Assembly: GCA_903944135.1 (NCBI GenBank)
Contig: CAJAQL010000034.1
Span: 1-40,468 of the forward strand
Direction of reading: 5' to 3'
DNA length: 40,468 nucleotides
Origin: an uncultured Parcubacteria group bacterium
GTDB lineage: Bacteria > Patescibacteriota > Minisyncoccia > UBA6257 > 2-01-FULL-56-20
Below, piece after piece: positions 1 to 10,500 of the stretch (position 1 is the stretch's first letter; each line of letters begins with the position of its first letter). The notes below the pieces were generated by a model, which saw nothing but the letters and a program-made list of their open reading frames with translations, made no database searches and was not told the origin of the DNA. The position numbers and the translations under genes were made by a program.

Positions 1-219
1 AGGAAACCTCCGGAAAAATAGAGGAGATATTTTCGAGAGATCGTGGTATAGACCAGCGCGAAATATCGCCAACGACCCACTGATGGCTACGCACCTTGCG
101 AGCAAGTTCTAGAGTCCTCAAATAACCACTCTGAATATTTTTTCGAATGCCAGATGTCCGCCATGGTTATATGACTGCCGCGCCCATGAGGGTTACATAA
201 AACTTGGGACTATATGGCT

Positions 220-396
220 TCACTTCCCTTGACCCTCTTTCTTTGCAGGGGATTTCATGCCACCGCTTTTCATATGCTTGAACATTTCAATCTGTCCGAG
301 GCGCCGTGCCGCTTCGGCTTTTGTGGTATAGCTCCCAAATGAACGTCCGTTTTTTTCCGAAAGCACTACATATTTCCCCTTAATCTTTTTGATCAT
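220..396 (-). CDS. small hypothetical basic protein (58 aa, MIKKIKGKYVVLSEKNGRSFGSYTTKAEAARRLGQIEMFKHMKSGG...)
   Basis: C-terminal part of ORF 220..672(-); internal ATG at 396 gives a typical small lysine-rich protein, while the longer N-terminus looks non-coding. Confidence 0.6.
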   Translation of the reverse strand: MIKKIKGKYVVLSEKNGRSFGSYTTKAEAARRLGQIEMFKHMKSGGMKSPAKKEGQGK

Positions 397-571
397 TGAT
401 GTTGCCACTATTATAACGCAGAGATATATAAAGAACTTCGTGCAAGATTTCCCGTGGTCATGGTAGTGTTTGATGCGGAATTTGTGTTGATGCTTCACAT
501 TCGTCTCCATGTGGCCCATAATAGAGGCAGAGTTGCGGTTCAAAATAGATCCATTCAGAAGGGAGGGAGAC

Positions 572-1177
572 GTGAAAACTCGTCTTGTGGTTAGCATCAC
601 ACTTGCCGTTGTTATGAGTTCCCTGTTTGGACTGGGACAAACTCCGGCAAACAATAATGATCGCGGGCGCATGCAGGCGCAGTCTGCCTGCGAAAATAAG
701 TTGTTGCGCGATGCTCAAGCGAAGGAAGTTTTGAGCGGCGACGAGTACAAGACACTCCAGGGCGTTGCTATGGCTTTTGGACTTAACCGTATCCCGCGTC
801 TTTACCTCTTTGAAGGGGGTGGCAATTCCTACTATATCGCCGGAAGTTTTTCTTTGGACGGCAGGGGGAAGATACTCATCTCCCGGCAGTTTGCGGATCT
901 TATAGGGGGAGGTCTGGCGTTCAGAGGCGTCCTGGCCCACGAGACCGCTCATCTGGTCGTTGACGTACATGGCGATACAAGTTGCGATCAATGGGTCATG
1001 CGTGATCCCAAGATCGAGGAAGCGGCAGACGCACTCGCGGCCGCTACGGTCGGATTCGGCCCATTGAAAGCATTTCTTATAAGGGTTGAAAAGATGACCG
1101 GGACAACGGGCGGCGAAACAGAATCGCGTCTTCAGGCGCTTGAAAAACTTGAAGCGCAAAAAAACGGGCAGCGATGA
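572..1177 (+). CDS. secreted M48-like zinc metallopeptidase-type protein
   Basis: HExxH motif in LAHETAHLVVD; hydrophobic N-terminal signal; GTG start at 572 preceded by gggaggga. Confidence 0.6.
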   Translation: MKTRLVVSITLAVVMSSLFGLGQTPANNNDRGRMQAQSACENKLLRDAQAKEVLSGDEYKTLQGVAMAFGLNRIPRLYLFEGGGNSYYIAGSFSLDGRGKILISRQFADLIGGGLAFRGVLAHETAHLVVDVHGDTSCDQWVMRDPKIEEAADALAAATVGFGPLKAFLIRVEKMTGTTGGETESRLQALEKLEAQKNGQR

Positions 1178-1222
1178 TCATCGCTGCCCTCTTCTTGGCG
1201 GGGGCGATGCTTCCAATACTTT

Positions 1223-3673
1223 ATGGGGGTTGGTATCATTAGAAATACTATAGTGGTATGCCTTATTAATCCGACCGCCCTTTTTAAATACATGCCGTTA
1301 TTATCGCGTTCTTCAAAATTTCGTTTTCGTGCTATCGCGGATATTATTTCCCGCAATGTCTTTCTTCTTATAAATGGAATCATTTTCGTTGTTGCAATCC
1401 TTCTTATGGCATTCGGTGATGTCCAGGAAGGAATTTTTCTCGGGCTTATTACGGTACTGAATATCATCCTGGGATGTTTTCAGGAAATCAGCGCGTGGCT
1501 TGCCCTTCAAAGACTGCAATTGCTCACAGTTCCCAGGGTGACGCGGATCGATAAGGATAACGGTGAATCGACCATTTTCGTAGAGGATATTAGAGAGAAG
1601 GACAAGATCAAGCTTGGTATAGGAGACCAAGTACCCTGTGACGGCATCTTAATATCGTCACACGGTCTTGAGGTGAATGAAGGGCTGATCACGGGTGAAT
1701 CGACCGATTTTTTGAAAAAGCCCGGCGACAGGATATTTGCGGGGAGTATCGTGACGTCCGGTTCAGCCACTTTGGAGGTCGAAAAGATCTTCGCCGACAG
1801 CAGGATCGCACTCATGACGAAGAGCATTAAAAAATACTCCTTAGTTCAGAGTCCGATCCAGCGATCGATAAGCACCGTGGTTAAATATACCGGCTACGCG
1901 CTCCTTTTCATCATCCTTTTTGTCATTGGGCGGGGATTTCTCGTCCATGAATCCACGATAAATATCATTCAGACCATAGGAGCCTTAACGAGCATCCTTC
2001 TGCCGCAGGGAATGGTGCTGATCGTTACGTTGCTTTTTTCGTATGGCGCAGTTCATCTTTATCACCGGCATGTGTTGCTCCAGGAGATCAACGCCATCGA
2101 GAAGCTCGGGAGGATACAGAATCTTTGCATGGATAAAACCGGAACGTTGACCGACAATGATCTTGTGGTCGAGCACCTTTATGTGGCGCCGGGAGTGGAT
2201 GAAAGAAACGCGAAGGAATCTATTGCGGCATATATCAAAAATTCAGGAGATTTTTCCTTGACCATAGAAGCCATCAAAAAGGCGCTTACGGACGAATATA
2301 CGGGCGCCGTTCTGGACTCCCGGAGCTTCTCTTCGTCGCGTCAATTCGGCGCTATCCATATTAAAGATGACTTAGGAGAGCGCGTTATTCTGGCGGGAGC
2401 GCCGGATGTATTCCTGCCGTATTTCAAAACCGCAGGCGAAAAGGAATGGGTACAAAAATACATAGATGCCGAAGCAAGAATCGGCAAGAGGCTCATCTGT
2501 TTCACCCAGTCGGATTCGAAAGAATTACCGAGCGACCTTTCCGGCCTCAAGCTGACGGTTCTCTCTGTTTTTGTGCTGAACAATAATCTTCGCGAAGGGG
2601 TTCAAGAGGCGGTACGATTTTTTCAGGAGCGGGGCGTGACGATCAGGATAATCTCCGGCGATAATCCTGAAACCGTCCGTGCCGTCGCCACGAAGGCAGG
2701 CGTCAACAATCCCGATGCCGTCATAACAGGGCCGGAAATCGAAACATGGGCCGAAGCTGATTTTTCCAGGAAGATCCATGATTACAATGTTTTTGCAAGG
2801 ATAAAGCCCGAACAAAAAGAAAAAATAATCGAGGCATTGAAAAAGGACGGCTTCACGGCGATGATAGGCGACGGAGCGAACGATGCTCTCGCGATAAAGA
2901 AGGCCGATCTTGGGATAGCGATGTTCGACGGGGCGCGAGCAACCCGACAGGTCGCCTCGGTGGTGCTCGTAAAAAATAGTTTTTCCGATCTGCCGAACGG
3001 CGTAAGGCTCGCCGACGGCATCATTCAAAGCATAAAAATATGCGCGAGTATCTTTTTTAATCAGGTGTTTCTCGGTCTCCTCTTCTTCGTTATTCTCACG
3101 GCGGCCGGCTATTCGTTCCCTTTCACATCGCTCAATTTTACGTTTACGAGCTATTTCGCCATAGGCCTACCGGGATCCCTTGTCTTCTATTGGATAGTTC
3201 GGCCTGTGCGCGCCGATATTGCGAGAGATCGTAAGTCCTTTTTCAGGCAAGTATTCCCCCTCGCCTTTATCTCGGCCATTCCGCAGGCGCTTGTTGTCGC
3301 CGCCGCTTTTTATGAAAGTCTGGAACATACCGGACAGCACGGACCGACAAGCTTGGTCCTCGTCGTAATGATAATCGTCGGTTTTATATTCTTCGCATTT
3401 ACGCCGAGCGTGTATAGTGGACCGATAACGAAAATGCAGATAAAACAAATATCCGCATTGGCGATAGCGGAGATCATTGCCGTCGCTATTTTGATCAGGA
3501 TCCCGGTCGTTGAAACTTTCTACAACCTCACGAATTCTCCATTGCACAGCATCATAGAGCTCGCGCCATTCATTGCGCTATATGCGCTCATCCAATACGG
3601 ATTAGTCCGATGGTTTTTCGTGATGCGAGCTCCGGCTTTGATAGGGCCTTCCAGGATTCAAACGGATATTTGA
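1223..3673 (+). CDS. P-type cation-transporting ATPase
   Basis: DKTGTLTD phosphorylation motif, TGES, GDGANDALAIKKADLGIAM hinge, multiple TM segments. Confidence 0.93.
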   Translation: MGVGIIRNTIVVCLINPTALFKYMPLLSRSSKFRFRAIADIISRNVFLLINGIIFVVAILLMAFGDVQEGIFLGLITVLNIILGCFQEISAWLALQRLQLLTVPRVTRIDKDNGESTIFVEDIREKDKIKLGIGDQVPCDGILISSHGLEVNEGLITGESTDFLKKPGDRIFAGSIVTSGSATLEVEKIFADSRIALMTKSIKKYSLVQSPIQRSISTVVKYTGYALLFIILFVIGRGFLVHESTINIIQTIGALTSILLPQGMVLIVTLLFSYGAVHLYHRHVLLQEINAIEKLGRIQNLCMDKTGTLTDNDLVVEHLYVAPGVDERNAKESIAAYIKNSGDFSLTIEAIKKALTDEYTGAVLDSRSFSSSRQFGAIHIKDDLGERVILAGAPDVFLPYFKTAGEKEWVQKYIDAEARIGKRLICFTQSDSKELPSDLSGLKLTVLSVFVLNNNLREGVQEAVRFFQERGVTIRIISGDNPETVRAVATKAGVNNPDAVITGPEIETWAEADFSRKIHDYNVFARIKPEQKEKIIEALKKDGFTAMIGDGANDALAIKKADLGIAMFDGARATRQVASVVLVKNSFSDLPNGVRLADGIIQSIKICASIFFNQVFLGLLFFVILTAAGYSFPFTSLNFTFTSYFAIGLPGSLVFYWIVRPVRADIARDRKSFFRQVFPLAFISAIPQALVVAAAFYESLEHTGQHGPTSLVLVVMIIVGFIFFAFTPSVYSGPITKMQIKQISALAIAEIIAVAILIRIPVVETFYNLTNSPLHSIIELAPFIALYALIQYGLVRWFFVMRAPALIGPSRIQTDI

Positions 3674-3741
3674 CATCATGAACCATGGCCGTACCATATA
3701 TCTTATAAGGTAAGGAAAAATTAAGAATAAAAACAACCGCT

Positions 3742-4023
3742 ATGTTTTCACAAATACCGTTCGAGCAAAAAAACATCAAGAAAGAAGACGTAATCAAGGA
3801 AATACTTCGCGTGGCGATCGCTGCCGAGTTTGATGCAATCAGCCTTTATGAGCAATTGGCGGCAGTGAGCGATCGGGAGGATATAAAGAAAGTCTTTCAA
3901 GACGTCGCGAGCGAAGAAAAAACGCACGTGGGAGAATTTCAGACGCTCCTCTTGAGGGAAGACAAGGAGCAGATTACGAAATTGGAGGGCGGCAAAAAGG
4001 AAGTAGACGAATTGTTGCGCTAA
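3742..4023 (+). CDS. small ferritin-like/rubrerythrin-like protein (93 aa)
   Basis: Helical protein with AEFDAISLYEQL and EEKTHVGEFQTLLL (E...ExxH iron-site-like motifs). Confidence 0.65.
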   Translation: MFSQIPFEQKNIKKEDVIKEILRVAIAAEFDAISLYEQLAAVSDREDIKKVFQDVASEEKTHVGEFQTLLLREDKEQITKLEGGKKEVDELLR

Positions 4024-4149
4024 GGGGAAAAGTTCGGATCAACCGTCGGAAGAAAGATGTATTTGCCGTGGCCGTATGGCCGAACCGCATACGGGTATCG
4101 CACAAAAACACTGCCCGATCCCCCTCCTCTCGCGGGAAATTCATAATGA

Positions 4150-4746
4150 TCAAAAGAATCCGTATTTGAGCGCAAAAAAGTTCAGGACGCCATGGCTCAG
4201 CGCGATCAGGAACAGGTTGGGATATTTTTCGTACATCCACGCAAATCCTAAACCCGCGAGGAATGTCAGCGGCAAGATCAAAAAGGGAGGGTTGTATAAA
4301 ATATGAAGCATCATAAAGAGAAGCGCGTTTATGATGATCGCTACCGCCATCGAAGTATGGAGCCGATGCAATTCGCGCATGAGAAATCCTCGGTATAAGA
4401 ATTCCTGTATCGCGCCGATCGGAAGCGACCACGCAAAAAATAAAACATAGGGATTCACGGTGCTGGTTTGCAGGCCAAGCACCTTCATGGTTCCCGCAAG
4501 CATGATGATGCCAAGTGCCGTGAAGACGGTATACGGCAGGAGGGCGCCTCCCAGATTATCGAGTCGCAGATTCAATGCCGTGAGCGTCCAGTGCTCCTTA
4601 TATATCAATGCGAGCACAAAGACCGTGCAGCAGGCCAATACTACGAGATAATAGCTCCGCGGGACGAAATTAAAATACAGCAATAAAACCGGAACAACGA
4701 AGATGAAGATGATTTTTAACCATGTCCAATTTTGTTGCTTGTCCAT
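4150..4746 (-). CDS. CPBP/CAAX family intramembrane protease
   Basis: QEFLYRGFLMREL and HxxxN-type motifs within a multi-TM protein. Confidence 0.85.
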   Translation of the reverse strand: MDKQQNWTWLKIIFIFVVPVLLLYFNFVPRSYYLVVLACCTVFVLALIYKEHWTLTALNLRLDNLGGALLPYTVFTALGIIMLAGTMKVLGLQTSTVNPYVLFFAWSLPIGAIQEFLYRGFLMRELHRLHTSMAVAIIINALLFMMLHILYNPPFLILPLTFLAGLGFAWMYEKYPNLFLIALSHGVLNFFALKYGFF

Positions 4747-4833
4747 GTTCCATTATTCTAATCCGCGGATCGGCGATAAACAACAGAAAATGCCGATCTT
4801 TGATATACTGAATGAAACCGAATAGTCACATCT

Positions 4834-6306
4834 ATGTTTGACCTCATTGTATATGCGGGCGGTTGTTATGCGATCATCGGCACCGCGGGGTATGTCATTG
4901 GCCATCCGGCCGTCGCAAAACGGTATGGAACAACCTTTCGAAAAAGCGGCGCGCAGGAACCAGCGAGCCGCCAGGGAATTATTGCTCGTCAATTCGCGCA
5001 CGCCATTCAAATGGTCAATTTCCTCGTGTATGCCATTGCCGGCTCGCGGATCACGGAATACCAATACCCGCCTTCAATATCGGAATTGTATACGGAAGCA
5101 ACGCGGCGCGCTTTCGATATGAGCAACCATTTTTTTATTACGACCGGCTCGCCTCACTCCCGGGCCTATTACCCGAGGAATTTCGCGTGGTTCTATCCCA
5201 CGCTTCTCGATGCGGCGACGATCCGTGATTCCGAGGATATAGCGAACCGCGTCGCGCTTCTTGAGCAAAGTCTGAAGACCGTCGTTATAAGCGCCCGCAA
5301 TACACCTTATACAACAACACTCGTGGCGTTCTCGCAAAAACGTTTCGCCGCCGTAAACTATGTGACCCCGCCATCCGATTCCCTGCTGGGTGTTCTCTGC
5401 GGCATTGAGCAATTGCTTGGACAAGCTACGCCGTTATCTCCTCCGATAAGAGCAGCTGTTCTTGCCGGAACCGCGTTGCTCAGTGAGTATCGTGCCGATC
5501 TTGCGGCACAGGCGCGGTATCTTATCAGTCAACTTTCTCCGGCGACATTCGAAACTGCCTCGGGAACGGTGACGTGCCCCCTGTTCGATATCCAGAAGAA
5601 CAAATCGTCGGCGACCGACACGCGGCGGGAGCGCATGCGGTTCGTCGTAAACGCGAACATCTGGAGCACGCTCAGAAAAGCGGTCAGTCTCGGCATTATA
5701 GGATCGGAAGAAGTTGCCGATTGCATCGGTTGTGATCTGCTTTCCTATAAGGAAAAAATACTCGATCTTTTTGGTAGTGAGGGATTTATCCGAAATTCTG
5801 TCGATCCCAACTATCCCGCTGAAGGAATACATGCCATCACGCTCGACTTTGCACATGTAAACCGTGGTTTCTGGGACTTTTCGTCAGCACGGGAGGCTGC
5901 ACTTTTCAAGAACACCGTTGCCATGATCACGGGAAGCGATGAGTTTACGGATACTTCCGGAAAATGTTTTTTTGTCTCGGCGGAAAATGCCCGAACAGGA
6001 CTCATCCATTGGATGACCGTGCCAAGCTACCATGGGCGGACGGTCTGGCCAGCCTTGAATGTTGAGTTTGCGGATCGGTTGCTTGATCTTGCAGACGCAA
6101 CGAACGATGCCGATTGCTTTGCCCGGGCGGCAACGACGCTTCAGCAGATAAAACGATATGTCGCATCCGCGAATGGCTATCCCGAACTCTTGGACGCACA
6201 CGGCAAGCCTTACCGCACATGGATTTATCGGAGCGCGGTTGCGGATTCATGGTTTCCCCGTTTCGCTTCGGTCTGGTACAAGGCGTTCGGCGAGAGATTG
6301 GCGTAG
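4834..6306 (+). CDS. hypothetical 490-aa protein, possibly (alpha/alpha)6-barrel glycosidase-like
   Basis: Long clean ORF; PRNFAWFYPTLLDAATIRDSEDIANR and VWPALNVEFADRLLDLADATNDADCF segments resemble six-hairpin glycosidase repeats (weak). Confidence 0.6.
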   Translation: MFDLIVYAGGCYAIIGTAGYVIGHPAVAKRYGTTFRKSGAQEPASRQGIIARQFAHAIQMVNFLVYAIAGSRITEYQYPPSISELYTEATRRAFDMSNHFFITTGSPHSRAYYPRNFAWFYPTLLDAATIRDSEDIANRVALLEQSLKTVVISARNTPYTTTLVAFSQKRFAAVNYVTPPSDSLLGVLCGIEQLLGQATPLSPPIRAAVLAGTALLSEYRADLAAQARYLISQLSPATFETASGTVTCPLFDIQKNKSSATDTRRERMRFVVNANIWSTLRKAVSLGIIGSEEVADCIGCDLLSYKEKILDLFGSEGFIRNSVDPNYPAEGIHAITLDFAHVNRGFWDFSSAREAALFKNTVAMITGSDEFTDTSGKCFFVSAENARTGLIHWMTVPSYHGRTVWPALNVEFADRLLDLADATNDADCFARAATTLQQIKRYVASANGYPELLDAHGKPYRTWIYRSAVADSWFPRFASVWYKAFGERLA

Positions 6307-6424
6307 AGCCATATTCATTCATTTTACAGAGACCATTTTTTCAGGACGGGTTTTGACATTTTTGATCCAGGCATCCCTTTTTTATTATCAAAGGGACGGG
6401 ACGGTCGCTCCCGTCACATCATGA

Positions 6425-6562
6425 GATTATGACCGATCTTTTTTCGATGTTTCGGGAAAAGTGGTGGGTGTAAATGTTGTGACGATACAAGAAGCGAACA
6501 ACGTCAGCTTCTCTATTTCGATAAATGAAATCGCAGGGATCGTTAATAAGGTTCTTCGCTAA
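6425..6562 (+). pseudogene. C-terminal remnant of an HtrA/trypsin-like serine protease
   Basis: Open frame without start encodes ...FFDVSGKVVGVNVVTIQEANNVSFSISINEIAGIVNKVLR*, like the (GGPL)FDxxGxVIGVN...ISFAIPIN region of S1C peptidases. Confidence 0.5.
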
Positions 6563-6724
6563 GGATCATCATGGGAATTTTCATATCGGTTCCACTGTCC
6601 CAACTTCAAATCTCAAAAACAGTTCCTAAGGGAAGATGAACCTTATTTCTCCCGTGCTGCGTAGTAGTTAGAGTGAGCAATCGTCACAACGGCACATTAA
6701 CAATCCATCATATCGGAGGGAACA

Positions 6725-7168
6725 TTGAAGTATCTACGAATAGGGTTATCGCTGATCGCGCTACTTTCCATTGCGTCGCTCGGAGCGCGCGGCGGCAACC
6801 CCCACGTTGAATCAAGGATCATCAAGAAGCCTGTCGTTTCTGTACCCACTGAACAACATTTCGCCTATGCCACGTGGTATGGGCCAAGATTTTTCGGGCG
6901 CACCCTTGCGTGTGGAAAATCATATGTAAAGAGCGCGGTATTTGCGGCACATCGGACTTACCCGTTAGGGACAAGGCTGAGGGTCACGAATCTTCACAAT
7001 CATCGGAGTCTCATAGTTGCCGTGGAGGACAGGGGACCGTATAGTCTGGGCAGGGACTTGGATCTTTCCTATGCGGCAGCCCGTAAGCTTCACATGATGC
7101 CGACGGGCGTTGTCTTGGTCTCGTATTCCAGAGTAATACCACCATCAAAGGGAGGTTCTCTACAATGA
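6725..7168 (+). CDS. RlpA-like double-psi beta-barrel domain protein
   Basis: ATWYGPRFFGRTLACG...AAHRTYPLGTRLRVTNL...VEDRGPY...DLDLSYAAARKL; TTG start after atcggagggaac. Confidence 0.85.
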   Translation: MKYLRIGLSLIALLSIASLGARGGNPHVESRIIKKPVVSVPTEQHFAYATWYGPRFFGRTLACGKSYVKSAVFAAHRTYPLGTRLRVTNLHNHRSLIVAVEDRGPYSLGRDLDLSYAAARKLHMMPTGVVLVSYSRVIPPSKGGSLQ

Positions 7169-7431
7169 TCGAGTTGATCGGTGCGAAGCATCAGATCGTG
7201 AAAATGAAGAGCTTGATTCCTTTATCCATCCGTGGATTCCCCTCAAAGCTGCCCAAAATTCCAAATGGGCATGACATAGTCTGTGAGCTTGACCACGGCG
7301 ACGGGGAACGCATATTCACCTGTAAATCTCTCAAGGATATGCAAGAGCTCTACCGCGAATATGCCCTCGGACACGCCGTCAGCATTTCGTGGTATCACAC
7401 AGATGTTTTCAGGGATGCCTCGACATCATAG
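7165..7431 (+). CDS. hypothetical protein (88 aa)
   Basis: Overlaps stop of the preceding gene (ATGA); SD-like gggagg upstream. Confidence 0.55.
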   Translation: MIELIGAKHQIVKMKSLIPLSIRGFPSKLPKIPNGHDIVCELDHGDGERIFTCKSLKDMQELYREYALGHAVSISWYHTDVFRDASTS

Positions 7432-7475
7432 CCGCGCATCCGTTCATTCACTGCTTGTATCATTTGATACGAACC

Positions 7476-7503
7476 AAGAACCCTTAAGCAAGGTTCTTTT
7501 TTT
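7476..7503 (+). terminator. Rho-independent terminator
   Basis: AAGAACC...GGTTCTT stem followed by T-tract. Confidence 0.7.
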
Positions 7504-7591
7504 ATGCCAAATCCGCAGTTTCCGAAAATCATTTTTGCCTCGTGCTATACTGATGTTAATAAAGGAGTTCAAAGGTGGATTCTAAAAATCT

Positions 7592-10500
7592 ATGCATTCA
7601 TTTTCATCTTTAAAATCATTCTCTCGTTCGCTGACAATTCTTTTTGTCGGAGGGATATCCATGGGGATATTTCTTTTTTTCACGCCGCCGGCCCATGCAG
7701 CTTCTTGGTATGATGCTGCTTGGCCTTATCGCAAAGCGATCACGATCAATAATGCAAAGATTAGCCAGACCGGCGGCACGGTTCTATCCAATTTCCCTGT
7801 TTTGGTCTCTCTCACCGACCCTGATCTTAAATATGCCGGAAGCGGTGGCAGAGTGGCATCATCCACGGGGGCCGATATTGTCTTCACCGACTCAGACGGC
7901 AGAACCGCGTTGAACTACGAGATAGAGAACTATTCTTCGTCCACGGGAAATCTCGTGGCCTGGGTGAATGTGCCGATATTGTCGCCAGCCGTGAGCCATA
8001 CTATTTATGCCTATTTCGGCGATGCCACCGCACCGACGGAAAGCGTGGCGACCGAGGAGGCAACCTGGGACAGCGATTTTATCAGTGTTTATCATCTTGG
8101 GAACATCACGGATCTTAGAACCAACGATTCGACTGGAAATTATCCGGGCATGAACAATGGAGCGGCTGTTGTGACGACGGGCGAAGTTTTTGGTGGTGCA
8201 GGTTTTAACGGGAGCAGCACATATATTTACAATAATTCTTTTGTCGAACCGACCAACTCGGCGACACTTTCGGCATGGGCGAAATTGACCGATGCGAGCG
8301 ATAACTGGAATACGATCGCCGATGTGGATTATGGCTATTTGCAGCTGCAGCTTGCCGCTCGGTCCGGTGCAGGGGATATTAGTTGGCTCGTTTCCCATCC
8401 CGGAGGAAGCAGTCTCTGTAAAATAGGCGACGCGGGTATTCTGAACCAGTGGCATCTCTATACTGCTACCTATGACAGCTCGAACAATGCTTTATCGGTA
8501 TATGTCGATGGGAACAAACTCGGCAGTTGCGCCATGACAGGAAGTCCGAATTTTTCAGGAAATTCAGCACTCACGATCGGGGCGATCTACAAAGGATCCG
8601 GAGGCGCCTATTTTAATGGCGCGATGGATGAGGTTGAAGCGTCCGAGGTGGCTCGATCCGCAGACTGGATCAATACGGAATACAACGATCAGAGCGATCC
8701 CTCAGCCTTTTATTCTGTGGGAGTCCTCGAACGATACGCTTCATCGCCGATCATCAATTCTTTTACGGCAAGTCCCGCCTACATCGGCCACGGAGGAAGC
8801 TCGACTCTTTCCTGGAACGTGACCGGTACGATAACTTCGATAGCTATCACGCCGGGCGTATTTACTTCTTCTTTAAGTTCAGGATCTATGACGGTGACGC
8901 CGGGCGGGACGACGGTTTACACGCTTACGGCAACGAACAATAACGGCTCGGCAACGGAAAATACCGCGATTACACTTGGGTCAACTCCGCCCACGGTTCC
9001 GAGTGGCTTAAGCGTAGTGACCAGTACGCCCTCAACTATCGCTCTTTCTTGGCCGGCTTCGACGGGAGCGGGGACTGCTGTCGCTGGATACGACATTTAT
9101 CGCAATGGTGCAAAGATCGCATCGATAGGTCCCGGGACATATATCGACACCGCCATCAATTCACCGGCGTACGTCTACTATCTTGATACCGGTCTCACGG
9201 CCGGGACGGCATATGTCTATGCGGTCGACGCCTACGATGCTACCGACGATGTTTCGGCGCAGTCTTTCGGCATCCGTGCAGCGACATTGAGCCAGACGGT
9301 TCCTTCGATATCTGAATGGAGCGCGGCGTTTTGGATGAGCGGCAGCGGCAGCAGTTCCACGCCGCCGATCTCCGCAATAGACTGGTCATCAATGACCCAC
9401 ATTATCCATGGACCCGCCATTCCTTGGGCGAACGGAACACTCGATCTTACTACCTATTCCATTACGAGCGATGCTCCGGCGCTTGTGAGCGCGGCCCATG
9501 CGCACAACGTAAAGGTTCTCTTGTCTATTATGTCGGGGTGGTCGGCTCAGGATGATTTTGCGGATGCCGCGAACAACAACATGACTACCCTTGTTGGTAA
9601 TATTGTGAACGCGGTAAATACCTATGGATATGACGGAGTAGATATCGATTGGGAAAATACCGCAAGCAGTATGATAAACTGGACATCAATGACGACCCTG
9701 ATCTCGGATCTGCGTGCCGCTCTCGGCACAAAACTTCTCACCGCGGAAGCGGATGGCGGAGATCAATCCCATTGGGCGCCATTATCCGGTGATCTGGATC
9801 GGGTCAATGTCATGGTCTATGATATGGCCGCTTCGTGGGAACCGTTCACTTGGTACGATTCTCCTCTCTATGGGATCAAGAGCGCCGTTTCGTTGGATTC
9901 ATATAAGAATGATTTCGTGAACGCAGGGATCCCTGTGTCGAAAATAGATTTAGGATTGCCGTTCTATGGATACGCGGTGCGGGGCGGATGTCAGACGCTC
10001 GGATGCGCCGCGGGGATCTCGGCGCCTTTGCAGATGTGGACAACGCCACCGACATGGATACCGGAAAATGAGGCAAGGCTTGCGGGTAATTATGATCTGT
10101 CTTCCTCGAATCCCGATTGGCATTGGGATATTTACGCGCATGAACCATATCTCAGCATCAATGAGCAGGACAATGCGAGCGATACATTCGTGACTTTTGA
10201 AAATCAACAATCTCTGACGGACAAGATCGATTATATAAAATCAAACGATCTCGGCGGGTGGAGCATATGGAACATCAACAACGATTATTTTCCGAGTGAA
10301 CCGGCAACGGCTCAAATATATCCGCTCTCTCATGCTGTCGCGCTTGAGTTGGCTAGTGCTCCAGCCGCGCCGTCCTCTGTGGTTATCGCTCCATTGCAAA
10401 CCGGCAGCGGTTCTACGGTCTCTGCACCGATCTCCTCCGTGGCGACTTCTTCTGTTTCTTCTCCGTCTTCTTCTATTATGGCAGGCATGACTTCGTCACA

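Noticed and set aside
458-1159. 233-aa minus-strand ORF
   Set aside because: Antisense to the HETAH metallopeptidase gene; no domain
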